Made by a program: the position numbers and the translations under genes
Part shown: one piece after another, positions 18,328 through 26,296 of the stretch
How positions within the stretch are numbered: position 1 is the stretch's first letter
Layout of the letters: each line of letters begins with the position of its first letter
NCBI GenBank assembly: GCA_017447875.1
Contig: JAFSMP010000020.1
Location: 1-59,403 of the forward strand
Source of the DNA: Paludibacteraceae bacterium
GTDB lineage: Bacteria; Bacteroidota; Bacteroidia; Bacteroidales; Paludibacteraceae
DNA: 59,403 nucleotides
Direction of reading: 5' to 3'
Notes under the pieces: model-generated
Database searches by the model: none
What the model was told of the DNA's origin: nothing
The model's input: only the letters and a program-made list of their open reading frames with translations

Positions 18328-18720
18328 ATAAAAGTGCATTTTTAGTATGAAAAGTGCACTTTTAAGTGCGAAAAAGGCAAAAAAATCTGCCAAAATTGAG
18401 CGGATACATGAAGGAAAAGCATCGGAGATACCCACTAAACAGGCAAAATAGAGACAATATGACGGATGGTATCCGTCGTAAACAACAAACGTCTATGCCG
18501 ATTGCCAATCGGCGGAATGCGAAGAAAAACACTACACGCGGCATCGACTACACCCGCATTGAGACCTAGCGGGCAGGGCGGCATCTTTAGCGGCCTTGTG
18601 CACAACATGACGCTAATATGACGGACGCGATGGTCGAATCGTCCTCACGTGGAGAGAGGACAGTGACGCGGTAATCTGCCTACACCGCAAGCCCACAACA
18701 AGCTGCGGAAAGAAGACAAA

Positions 18721-18750
18721 CACGGCCTGCTGTCGTGACATCAAGCCGTG
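18721..18750 (-). terminator. terminator of the radical SAM-flavodoxin operon
   Basis: CACGGC (18721-18726) pairs with GCCGTG (18745-18750), with an inner TGTC/GACA stem. On the minus strand it is followed by TTTGTCTTCTTT, 30 bases past the flavodoxin stop. Confidence 0.55.
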
Positions 18751-18779
18751 AAAGATGAGTAATCCAATGAGAAGTGTGG

Positions 18780-19190
18780 TCATTTTATCGTTTTCTCAAT
18801 AAACGCCCGGAGGTCAGCAAGGTCTTGCTGGTTTGGATGACCGGAATGGAGAGGTCCCATCGAACCTTTGCAGGTGAACGAACGCTCGTCGCAGCGGATA
18901 CCTTTCGCTTCCAGCATCTTACGCATCTGCGGTACCGGTGAGTCGATGATAGCACACGAACCAAAGCACACTACATTCTTAACCTGCTCCGGCTTGAGTG
19001 TATCGATGAACTGACCGATGGCACCGTTGACTTTGCCAAGGAAGACACCGGCTCCGAGATAGAGTGTATCCACCGGTTCGGACAACGGCACAGCTACCGT
19101 CTCCGGTTTGGCATTGACCACTTCTGCTACTACTTTTGCCATCTGTTCGGAATGCCCGAACTTGCTAAAAAAACGAATTGCGTATTTCAT
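18780..19190 (-). CDS. flavodoxin-family protein
   Basis: 136 aa. The N-terminal 'MKYAIRFFSKFGHSEQMAKVVAEVV' replaces the usual T-x-T-G-x-T phosphate loop with S-K-F-G-H-S. 'YLGAGVFLGKVNGAIGQFIDTL' is the second FMN loop, and 'PVPQMRKMLEAKGI...HPNQQDLADLRAF' the C-terminal helix. Probably a small FMN electron carrier. Its ATG lies 4 bases after the radical SAM stop, so it may feed electrons to that enzyme. Confidence 0.82.
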   Translation of the reverse strand: MKYAIRFFSKFGHSEQMAKVVAEVVNAKPETVAVPLSEPVDTLYLGAGVFLGKVNGAIGQFIDTLKPEQVKNVVCFGSCAIIDSPVPQMRKMLEAKGIRCDERSFTCKGSMGPLHSGHPNQQDLADLRAFIEKTIK

Positions 19191-19194
19191 ATTG

Positions 19195-20283
19195 TTATTT
19201 ATTTACCATTTGTTCTACTTCTTCGCGGTGCTCCCACAATGCACAACCGCCGGAATGTTCGCCGCCTACCAGATGCACCTCGCGCAGACGCTGGAAAAGA
19301 GGCGATTGCAGGGCACCTTTGACGCCAAGCGTGAGCACGTTGCTGTCGCTGTAGGGCGAGAACGGGCATGGCTCGGCACTGCCATCAGGACCGATATGGA
19401 AGAATCCGCGTCCTGCGGCCAAGCAACCGCCCATGTGCTTCTCGTCACCGGGGAAAGAGATGATGATCACATCGTGATAACGCTCACGCTGATGCGCTTG
19501 CACGGCTTCCATCTGTTCCAAATCGGCATCGCCGAAAGCCAGATATTCTGTTCCCGGTTCGGTGGGTACATACTCGACATAGATGATGAGTTTGCATCCG
19601 AGTTCGCGCAGGTGATCCACATACTCGTCAGATGTGACCAGCGCGAAGTTCTCTGTCGTCACGGTGATGCTCACACCAAAGAACAGTTTCTCCGCGTGCA
19701 AGCTCTCGACTGACATCATCGCGCGACGGTAGATACCTGCGCCACGCCGTGTGTCCGTGCCATGTTCCGCACCCTCGATGCTGATAACGGGAATGAGATT
19801 GAGATGTTCTTTCAGGAAAGCGATATATGCCGGACCGATGAGCGTACCATTGGTGAAGATCGGAAAAATCATGTCCTCCACTTCCGCTACTTTCTCCAAG
19901 ATATCCTTGCGCATCATCGGTTCTCCTCCCGCCAGTAAAGCGAAGTTGATACCCAGCGATGCTGCCTCGGTGAAGATGTCGCGCCATTGTTCCGGTGTGA
20001 GGGTAGGACGCTGGCTCTTACCGGGGTCATCGGCTATACCATTGGCACGGGCATAGCAACCTTTGCAGGAAAGGTTACATTCGGTGGAGATACTGCAAAT
20101 GAGGAATGGCGGGACATCAATACCCGTTTCCTTTGCAACGCTCTTACGCCGACTTTCCGATTTGAGGAAAATCTGCTGCAAGCGGAAGACCGTTTTTGCC
20201 TCACGCGGATTGCCTAATACATTACGATAGGCTTTCTCCATGATACGGCGGATGGCTCCGCTCATATATCCTTGTAAATCCAT
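19195..20283 (-). CDS. radical SAM protein with C-terminal cysteine (SPASM-like) region
   Basis: 362 aa. The cluster motif CNLSCKGCYARA (C-x3-C-x2-C) is at about residue 58, followed by GGEPMMR for SAM binding. The C-terminus has further cysteines ('GGCLAAGRGFFHIGPDGSAEPCPFSPY' and 'SGGCALWEH'), which fit an auxiliary Fe-S cluster. It probably modifies a peptide, protein or small substrate; no precursor gene is recognisable nearby. Coupled with the flavodoxin downstream. Confidence 0.87.
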   Translation of the reverse strand: MDLQGYMSGAIRRIMEKAYRNVLGNPREAKTVFRLQQIFLKSESRRKSVAKETGIDVPPFLICSISTECNLSCKGCYARANGIADDPGKSQRPTLTPEQWRDIFTEAASLGINFALLAGGEPMMRKDILEKVAEVEDMIFPIFTNGTLIGPAYIAFLKEHLNLIPVISIEGAEHGTDTRRGAGIYRRAMMSVESLHAEKLFFGVSITVTTENFALVTSDEYVDHLRELGCKLIIYVEYVPTEPGTEYLAFGDADLEQMEAVQAHQRERYHDVIIISFPGDEKHMGGCLAAGRGFFHIGPDGSAEPCPFSPYSDSNVLTLGVKGALQSPLFQRLREVHLVGGEHSGGCALWEHREEVEQMVNK

Positions 20284-20306
20284 AATGATTATGCAAGATT
20301 AAATAA

Positions 20307-20329
20307 GGGGAAGAGCCGAGCCCTTCCCC
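20307..20329 (-). terminator. terminator between the stress operon and the radical SAM gene
   Basis: 10-bp stem GGGGAAGGGC/GCTCTTCCCC (one G-U pair) with a 3-base loop on the minus strand, followed by TTATTT. A second hairpin CCTGCG/CGCAGG lies at 20349-20367. Confidence 0.75.
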
Positions 20330-20371
20330 CGACAAAGAAATTCATTTGCCTGCGATGGTGGCGCAGGGTTC

Positions 20372-20545
20372 TTAGTTAGCCGGAGCCCACTTACAGCGTA
20401 CCGGCGAAACGATGGCGCCTTCTTTCTTGAGTTCTGCAAACGCTTTGTCCACTTCCTTGCGGTCTGCGCCGAGTGCGGTGGTTACCTCGCCAGCCGAAAC
20501 CGGCTTGCCTGCTGCACGCATGGCAGCTAAAACTTGCTCTTTCAT
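20372..20545 (-). CDS. small winged-helix protein
   Basis: 57 aa: 'MKEQVLAAMRAAGKPVSAGE' continuing with 'DRKEVDKAFAELKKEGAI' and 'SPVRCKWAPAN'. This is a minimal helix-turn-helix/winged-helix domain with the recognition helix near 27-40. The ATG overlaps the ferritin-like stop by one base (TAATG). Role inferred: DNA-binding partner of the stress operon. The family is frequent beside ferritin-like and rubrerythrin genes in Bacteroidales. Confidence 0.8.
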   Translation of the reverse strand: MKEQVLAAMRAAGKPVSAGEVTTALGADRKEVDKAFAELKKEGAIVSPVRCKWAPAN

Positions 20546-21006
20546 TACATCATCTCAATTAAGAAGTTCTCGTAACCCAGTTTGTCGATATAGTTGAGGT
20601 ACTGCTTCTCCCAAGCCATGTGCTCTACCTCGCCGTCAATCCATTTCTGGATGAGTTTCTGGGTGGGGTAATCATCGGAGAAAGCAGCAGCCAGTTCGCT
20701 GAGCTCTTTGATGGCGTTCTCGTTGTAGTCGGTCTCAATCTGCTGTTTCGGGTCGTCATAGAACGGGAACTCGATGGTCTTCATAGCCTCTTGCAGGTCA
20801 GCCGGCTTGCAGCCGAGTTCTACCAAGCGGTTGAGAACCTCTTCTGCCTCGTCCCACTCTTCCTCTGCTTCCTCTTTCCATTTGTCAGCGAGTTTGTTCC
20901 AACCGTTGAGACGGTCGTACGCCGAGAAAGCGAAATGTTGTTTACTGTTTCCAAACCATACTGCGCCCAGATATGCCAGGCCTTTCAGTGCTTCTTCTTT
21001 TGTCAT
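20545..21006 (-). CDS. ferritin-like four-helix protein
   Basis: 153 aa, all helical and acidic. Candidate di-iron ligands occur in 'KWKEEAEEEWDEAEEVL' and 'WIDGEVEHMAWEKQYL' (E-x2-H pattern), with further acidic residues between. Probably stores or oxidises iron, or scavenges peroxide. Third gene of the operon gpx-marR-ferritin-like-winged helix; 17 bases after the regulator. Confidence 0.78.
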   Translation of the reverse strand: MTKEEALKGLAYLGAVWFGNSKQHFAFSAYDRLNGWNKLADKWKEEAEEEWDEAEEVLNRLVELGCKPADLQEAMKTIEFPFYDDPKQQIETDYNENAIKELSELAAAFSDDYPTQKLIQKWIDGEVEHMAWEKQYLNYIDKLGYENFLIEMM

Positions 21007-21023
21007 AATTGTAAAAATTTAAG

Positions 21024-21470
21024 TTATTTTTGTATTTTAGATAGTCCTTCTATCAGTTTATCGAGTGTGGGAATCATCGCAACGATCTCATCTACGGATC
21101 CTATTTTGTCCGTAATCTTATCGCTCAGGCAGTCCGGTATGTTCACCATCTGCTCTCGCAGTTCCATTCCTTTGGGAGTGAGCGAAACGATGCGCTGGCG
21201 TGTATCTTCGGTACCGCGTGTGCGGACGATCAGTCCGGCCTTCTCCATCCGCTGAAGCAGCGGCGTGATAGTATTGGTATCGAGCATCAGACGCTTTCCG
21301 ATATCACACACCGGTTGCTTGTCTTTTTCCCACAGCACGAGCAGAACCAGGTATTGCGGATAGGTGATTCCTAACGGCGCAAAATAGGGCTGATAGATGT
21401 TCGTAACGAGCCTGGCTGCCGTGTAGAGACGGAAGCAAAGCTGGTTATCTAATTTTAATTGCTCGTACAT
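21024..21470 (-). CDS. MarR-family regulator, OhrR-like
   Basis: 148 aa. 'LDNQLCFRLYTAARLVTNIYQPY' carries the N-terminal Cys (residue 12) that senses organic peroxide in OhrR proteins. The winged helix is 'CDIGKRLMLDTNTITPLLQRMEKAGLI' with the wing 'TRGTEDTRQRIVSLT' following. Likely represses its own operon and is released by peroxide. Lies 16 bases after gpx. Confidence 0.87.
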   Translation of the reverse strand: MYEQLKLDNQLCFRLYTAARLVTNIYQPYFAPLGITYPQYLVLLVLWEKDKQPVCDIGKRLMLDTNTITPLLQRMEKAGLIVRTRGTEDTRQRIVSLTPKGMELREQMVNIPDCLSDKITDKIGSVDEIVAMIPTLDKLIEGLSKIQK

Positions 21471-21486
21471 ATAATCTAATCAGGAA

Positions 21487-22026
21487 TTATAAGTATTTGA
21501 GTACATCTTTCTCGATATCCTCGGGTTTGGTGGTCGGCGCATAGCGTCCCACTACGTTACCCTCGCGATCGACAAGGAACTTGGTGAAGTTCCAACGGAT
21601 GTCATTCTCTTTCTTAAAGGTCTTGCTGATGCCTTTGAGCATCGTAGCGGTAGCTTTGGCTTTCACGCCTTCGTATTTCTCCTCCGGTCCGTTCTCCTTG
21701 AGGTATGTGAAGAGCGGACTCTCGTTCTCTCCGTTGACCTCGATTTTCGAGAACTGCGGGAAGGATACTTTGTATTTGAGTTGGCAGAAAGAAACGATCT
21801 CTTCGTCCGTGCCCGGAGCCTGCTGACCGAACTGGTTGCAAGGGAAGTCCAAGATAACCAAGCCCTTGTCTTGGTATTTCTTGTAGAGGATTTCGAGCGC
21901 CTCGTACTGCGGAGTGAAACCACAACCCGTAGCGGTATTAACAACTAAAAGGACTTTGCCTTTGTACTCATCCAATTTGACTTCATTCTTTTTGGTGTCC
22001 AGCACCGTAAAATCATAAATATTCAT
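21487..22026 (-). CDS. glutathione peroxidase-family thiol peroxidase
   Basis: 179 aa from ATG at 22026 (MNIYDFTVLD, the usual family start; an ATG at 22068 would add a weak hydrophobic leader). Catalytic tetrad visible: Cys in NTATGCGFTPQY (Cys instead of Sec), Gln in FPCNQFGQQ, Trp and Asn in WNFTKFLVD. A second Cys (SFCQLKYKV) could act as resolving residue, suggesting thioredoxin use. Reduces peroxides in the cytoplasm. First gene of the oxidative-stress operon. Confidence 0.92.
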   Translation of the reverse strand: MNIYDFTVLDTKKNEVKLDEYKGKVLLVVNTATGCGFTPQYEALEILYKKYQDKGLVILDFPCNQFGQQAPGTDEEIVSFCQLKYKVSFPQFSKIEVNGENESPLFTYLKENGPEEKYEGVKAKATATMLKGISKTFKKENDIRWNFTKFLVDREGNVVGRYAPTTKPEDIEKDVLKYL

Positions 22027-22092
22027 AATAGTAAATAATATCATTAATAAACTTTTCATAATTCTCACAAACGCTGTTTATGTCGTTTGCGA

Positions 22093-22124
22093 TGCAAAAT
22101 TACTACAAATATTTTAATGTCGCA
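22093..22124 (-). promoter_or_regulatory. promoter of the gpx-marR-ferritin-winged helix operon
   Basis: TAATTTTG (22093-22100), 20-base spacer, CTTG (22121-22124) on the minus strand. The flanks read GTCGTTTGCGATGC and GTCGCAAGCGAT; this TCGYWWGCGA pair could be the MarR/OhrR operator. Confidence 0.65.
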
Positions 22125-22209
22125 AGCGATATATACAAAAAGTGTACATTTTCTTAAAAAACGTACACTCAATATTAAAATAAGTACTATTATTTACCCA
22201 TCTTCTCTT

Positions 22210-23331
22210 TCAGATGGTTGCGACTGGTACCTTCTTTGATAGAGTTATTAAATTATTGTATTGCGTTTCGCTCACGGGCTCAAGCCATTCGTTTGTGGCG
22301 TCCGGTTGTTCTTGGGTATGAATCGCTAAGTGCTGCATCCATGAGTCCGCCGTGGCTCCATGCCAGTGTTTGACGCCTTCGGGAATGGCAATCACCGTTC
22401 CCGGAGTAAGCGGAACAGCGGGTTTGTTCCACTCCTGATACCAACCCTTGCCGCTCACGCAGATCAGCACTTGTACCGCTCCGTGGTGAACATGCCAGTT
22501 ATTGCGGCAACGCGGTTCGAATGTCACATTCGCCACACCGCCGAAATACGGTTGCAGAAAACTCTGGCCCACAAAATACTGGGCATAAGCATCATTCGAT
22601 TTGCCTTGCGGCCATTCCGTTTGAAGCAATCCTGCCAGCCGTCCTGCCTCGTTCAAAAGACCATTTGCCGCGAGAGCAACTACGATACCTTGCAACTGTT
22701 CTTCACTCACGCCCATATTGCGTGCGCCGGCGATGTGTGCTTTCAGTTGCGGCTCCACGCCTTCAAGACCGCTCAACGCAGAGACGGTTACCAACTCGCG
22801 GTCGGCATAAGTCAAGTTATCGCGGGCAAAAATATCCCCGAACAAGTGCGCCTTCAGGTAATAATCCGTCGCTTCCGCAAACTCATACTCAAAAGCCTTG
22901 CCGACCAGTTGCGTCTGCACGCGCGTACCTTCTTTAAGTGCATCGTATTCCTCGCTGAGCGGATTTGCGTCCTCGCCCATAATAACCTTCACACCTTTCG
23001 CTTGACGATCTCCGATAACACGCTGCAACACGCCCAGCGCATTCAGACTCCGCGGAAAACCCGTATAGGCATACAGCTGCGAGAGGGCTTCCTTGATCTG
23101 ACTAACCGTCAATTCTGCTTCTAATCCGTTATGAATAGTTGACTCCAACGCCACCAGGTCTCCTTTTGCCTCATCGCAAGCGATAGCACTCATCCACACT
23201 GCCTGCTCAGCCGAAAAACTGAGCTCCATCTTGTCATTTTCACATTTACTCATTTTCTCATTTGTATTTGTGCAAGCAGCAAAAGTAACCGCCGCCAGCA
23301 AAAAGATAAATAGTTTTTTACATTTACTCAT
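22210..23331 (-). CDS. carboxymuconolactone decarboxylase-like and cupin lipoprotein
   Basis: 373 aa from ATG at 23331. Lipobox 'AAVTFAAC' near residue 20. Two AhpD/CMD-like domains follow (about 45-130, 150-245; 'LTYADRELVTVSALSGLEGVEP'), the second without the C-x-x-C of peroxidase-active AhpD. A cupin is at about 265-345 with metal ligands in 'NWHVHHGAVQVLICVSGKGWYQEW' split motif and 'PEGVKHWHGA'. The C-terminus reads into a 20-odd-base repeat also found at 10489-10509, so the original end may have been earlier. Role unknown; possibly quinone or aromatic turnover. Confidence 0.85.
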   Translation of the reverse strand: MSKCKKLFIFLLAAVTFAACTNTNEKMSKCENDKMELSFSAEQAVWMSAIACDEAKGDLVALESTIHNGLEAELTVSQIKEALSQLYAYTGFPRSLNALGVLQRVIGDRQAKGVKVIMGEDANPLSEEYDALKEGTRVQTQLVGKAFEYEFAEATDYYLKAHLFGDIFARDNLTYADRELVTVSALSGLEGVEPQLKAHIAGARNMGVSEEQLQGIVVALAANGLLNEAGRLAGLLQTEWPQGKSNDAYAQYFVGQSFLQPYFGGVANVTFEPRCRNNWHVHHGAVQVLICVSGKGWYQEWNKPAVPLTPGTVIAIPEGVKHWHGATADSWMQHLAIHTQEQPDATNEWLEPVSETQYNNLITLSKKVPVATI

Positions 23332-23361
23332 TTTCATATTTGATCATTTCGTAAGCGAGTG

Positions 23362-23393
23362 CAAAATTACTGCTTTTTCCTAATATACACAAA
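23362..23393 (-). promoter_or_regulatory. promoter of the CMD-cupin gene
   Basis: TAATTTTG (23362-23369), 20-base spacer, TTTG (23390-23393) on the minus strand. From 23394 to 23632 I see only short repeats of TATGCC/ATGCC and no gene. Confidence 0.7.
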
Positions 23394-23632
23394 CACAAAT
23401 CGCTCTAATATCTACCATTTTTGCAGAAACGGCATAAAATCGGGAAATTATGCCACTTATGCCGTTTATGCCAGTGCAAATTATTACACAAGTGGAAAAA
23501 TGTCCGATTATTAAGAATTAGGTGTAATACCAACATCTACCTAATAGACGCGCGAGAGTGGCGCGAGATATGCTGTTTGGAAGGTTTTTAGAAGGTAGTT
23601 GAAAGGTGTATGATTGTAAGAAACCATATACC

Positions 23633-23665
23633 AAAAGCAGATGATCATTTGGACCACCTGCTTTT
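23633..23665 (-). terminator. hairpin after the lipoprotein gene
   Basis: AAAAGCAG (23633-23640) pairs with CTGCTTTT (23658-23665); on the minus strand the stem itself ends in CTTTTGG. About 20 bases past the stop at 23684. Confidence 0.5.
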
Positions 23666-23683
23666 GCATATATTTGAACCATT

Positions 23684-24676
23684 TTATAATGAAACCAATT
23701 CTAATGATATCAGTTTATTTCCCTGTAAATCATTTACTTCCAATTTTGGAGTACCTTGATCAGTTCTTTCATTTATTATATACGATACAGAATTGTTACT
23801 TGCGGCGATTTGCGTCTCACTCAAACGGCGATAGTTAAAGTATGTCGTTTGATTATTTGTAGATACGATTCTTTCTGTTGGGTTCAAAGTGGTAGTTCCT
23901 TGATAGAAAGTGAACGAATTATCATCGTTTAACGCATATTGCCACATACCATCAATGATCCTCTCACCATCTAACACATAAGTTTCAGTTGAATTGTCGT
24001 AGTAATAGTATTTCTCGTAGAGTACTGCATGATTATTTTCTATGACTAATTCGTAACGATGCTCTTCATTTCCTATTTCTTCCGGGAATAAAGTTATTTT
24101 TAGATATTGAATTCTGCGCGTATAAGTATATTCTCGCACCGTATCAATCTGTTGCAAAGATGCGGTCGTATTACGGAAATGTATGATATAATTGTTCTCA
24201 TTTTCTTGCTCAATAATAGTTGTATCTTTCGGATTTTCCTTTTGTTCTACATGGAATCCTAACGTCTGTATACGAGAAATGAATTCAGGAATTTCTTCAT
24301 ACATTTCGGGAGATTCGGGATGATTGTTATTATTACGCCAAGTAGAATTATACCATTTATCTTTTGCTGCCGAAGGATCTTCTTTGATAGAATTGTCAAT
24401 GAGAATGGTCTCACCTTCTTTGGTGACAATAGTAATATTACCATCTTTATCTCTAGTAATGATGTTTCCTTTATCATCTGTCATAACGGTTGAACCATCC
24501 TCTAAAGTTTTGGTATCAACAACATTTCCTATTCCATCTACTAAATCATTTAATCCTTCTATCACTTCATTATTCGTCTTGTTGTCATTACCCGAATTGT
24601 TATCTGGGTCATTACTCTGGCATGCAACCATTACGATGCAACATAGCGCTGCTACAATTAAATATTTTGTTTTCAT
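23684..24676 (-). CDS. lipoprotein of unknown function
   Basis: 330 aa. Lipoprotein signal 'MKTKYLIVAALCCIVMVAC', then an acidic, Asn/Asp-rich linker. Residues about 60-90 hold a short repeat (DGSTVMTDDKGNIITRDKDGNIT) like beta-hairpin repeats. The rest is beta-rich with many Tyr/Thr and no motif I recognise. Its A+T-rich codon use differs from the neighbouring genes and may mean later arrival. It shares a leader motif with the BspA-like gene, pointing to joint control of two surface proteins. Confidence 0.75.
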   Translation of the reverse strand: MKTKYLIVAALCCIVMVACQSNDPDNNSGNDNKTNNEVIEGLNDLVDGIGNVVDTKTLEDGSTVMTDDKGNIITRDKDGNITIVTKEGETILIDNSIKEDPSAAKDKWYNSTWRNNNNHPESPEMYEEIPEFISRIQTLGFHVEQKENPKDTTIIEQENENNYIIHFRNTTASLQQIDTVREYTYTRRIQYLKITLFPEEIGNEEHRYELVIENNHAVLYEKYYYYDNSTETYVLDGERIIDGMWQYALNDDNSFTFYQGTTTLNPTERIVSTNNQTTYFNYRRLSETQIAASNNSVSYIINERTDQGTPKLEVNDLQGNKLISLELVSL

Positions 24677-24692
24677 TTTATTAGTTGCTCAC

Positions 24693-24718
24693 TTATATCC
24701 CATCGAGCATCGGTTTTA
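24693..24718 (-). promoter_or_regulatory. conserved leader motif, second copy
   Basis: Minus strand AAAACCGATG-CT-CGATGGGATATAA, 17 bases before the lipoprotein ATG; matches 16435-16462 except for the 2-3 central bases. Confidence 0.5.
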
Positions 24719-24943
24719 ACGGATTATAGTTAGTTTATTGATATATACAAAAAGTGCGGACTCCTTGCAAATTGTCAGGCTACCACACCTAATGAAACAC
24801 AAGTTATCCACACTCAAAGAGTGCTTCACAACTTATTCCGTTTCATTTAGTCGTTTGTGGTAGTTGACAATTTTGGAATAATAGCGAATTATTAATTATA
24901 TGTTTTGTGCGCAACGCTTTGCGCTTGTCATTCTCCATCTTTT

Positions 24944-24963
24944 ACGTCTCGGAGAGGGACGAT
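24944..24963 (-). repeat. shared 3' element, copy 2 (after DUF1016 gene 1)
   Basis: Minus strand ATCGTCCCTCTCCGAGACGT directly after the stop at 24969. Similarity to the copy after fic continues for about 10 more bases (AAAGNNGGAGA). Confidence 0.7.
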
Positions 24964-24968
24964 TTATT

Positions 24969-26153
24969 TTATTCTTTATCAATCATATTATTGCTTATTT
25001 CTTGATCTAAGAAACGACAATAGTCGTGTAATGATTTGACAAGGACGTCGCGAGGGATGAGTTTGCGTTGGTATTCCGACACCATCGTCGGGCTGAGAGA
25101 ACGGCTCAATGTGTATTCTGCCATCGTTTTGTCTATCGATGGGCATAGGATAATACCTATACTTGGGTTCTCGTCTGCCTTTTTCACATCTCTGTCTAAC
25201 GCCTCCAGATACATGTCCATTTTACTGATAAACTCAGCTTGGAAATCAACCGATTTCAGTTCTATTGCCGCCAAGCAATGTAAAGCCCTGTTGTAGAACA
25301 ACAAGTCTATGCGTTTGGTACTACCTCCTACCTTGACGGGATACTCGCTACCGATGAACACGTAGTCTTTGCCCAGTTCCAAGATAAAATCCCTCATGTG
25401 TTTCAGAATTCCTTCGTGCAACTGAGGTTCTATGAAGTTTTGCGGTAGGTTCAGGAAATCAAGAATCAGTCTGTCCTTCAACATGAACGATGCACCTGGA
25501 TATTGCGACAACATAGCAGGCGTAAACTGTTTCTCTTTGCTCATAATACTGCCGTAAGTCTGTGAGACAATAGAGCGTCGTAACTCATTAGTCGTCAACT
25601 GCTGCTGAGCGGCATAAAGCATATAGAACACAGCCTCTTGGTAACTATGTGTGCGGTTGAGTATTTCCAAATGGTTAGAGAAAGTGGTGATGGTAAGGAT
25701 AGATGGTAACGGAGCGAATTCTATTTGTGCAGACGGCATCTGCACAATTTCTGAATTCTCTATTTGTGCAGACGGCATTTGCACAAATTCTGATTTCGTC
25801 TTGCGCTGCACGAAAAGACTGTTGGCTAACGATTTGGCTATCTCACAGAACTCCGGCGTGCTGTATTTGTCATAGAAAGTCACCATGTTATACAAGTTGC
25901 GCCTTCCAAATCCTCTGGAACCGGGTTCTTGCTGCTGCAGGTATTCCGATAGTTCATCTACCACCTTAGCTCCCCAACCGGCAGACTTGATACAAGTTGA
26001 GATATATTGTCCGATTTCCCACGCCATTTGCAGCATCTCGGTATTCACTTTCCGGGCCACTTCGGAATGATGAAAAACGACAATATCATGCACCTGCTGA
26101 AAGTCTTTTTCTACAGGTGTTGAGGCTTGTATATTTACTTTTTTGTCTGCCAT
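24969..26153 (-). CDS. DUF1016/PDDEXK nuclease-family protein 1
   Basis: 394 aa. N-terminal DUF1016_N domain (about 15-125, 'FHHSEVARKVNTEMLQMAWEIGQYI'). C-terminal PD-(D/E)xK-like domain: 'KRIDLLFYNRALHCLAAIELKS' supplies Asp and E-x-K. Between them, residues about 122-145 are two copies of a 'VQMPSAQIE' repeat encoded by palindromic DNA (25716-25791). Family members are called YhcG/DUF1016 and occur with restriction or toxin-antitoxin genes; activity is not established. It shares its promoter with fic and its 3' element with fic and the second DUF1016 gene. Confidence 0.87.
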   Translation of the reverse strand: MADKKVNIQASTPVEKDFQQVHDIVVFHHSEVARKVNTEMLQMAWEIGQYISTCIKSAGWGAKVVDELSEYLQQQEPGSRGFGRRNLYNMVTFYDKYSTPEFCEIAKSLANSLFVQRKTKSEFVQMPSAQIENSEIVQMPSAQIEFAPLPSILTITTFSNHLEILNRTHSYQEAVFYMLYAAQQQLTTNELRRSIVSQTYGSIMSKEKQFTPAMLSQYPGASFMLKDRLILDFLNLPQNFIEPQLHEGILKHMRDFILELGKDYVFIGSEYPVKVGGSTKRIDLLFYNRALHCLAAIELKSVDFQAEFISKMDMYLEALDRDVKKADENPSIGIILCPSIDKTMAEYTLSRSLSPTMVSEYQRKLIPRDVLVKSLHDYCRFLDQEISNNMIDKE

Positions 26154-26210
26154 TAGCGGGATTTTTTTCTGTATCTTATCCTTTATAGATTAACCGTTTC
26201 TCGTTCATGC

Positions 26211-26260
26211 CTTTGCAACTTTCGGCTGCAAAGTTACGAAAAATAATTGATATATACAAA
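26211..26260 (-). promoter_or_regulatory. promoter and palindrome of DUF1016 gene 1
   Basis: TAACTTTG (26229-26236), 20-base spacer, TTTG (26257-26260). CTTTGCA-N9-TGCAAAG overlaps the -7 box, as before fic. Confidence 0.65.
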
Positions 26261-26296
26261 AAAATCTGCACTTTGGATGCAGATTTCATTGAATTT

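Noticed and set aside
18366-18569. Plus-strand frame of 67 codons
   Set aside because: Very Arg/Lys/Asn-rich, no promoter, no Shine-Dalgarno and no relation to neighbours.
25716-25791. CRISPR array
   Set aside because: Only two units without unique spacers, inside a coding region; no cas genes in the window.
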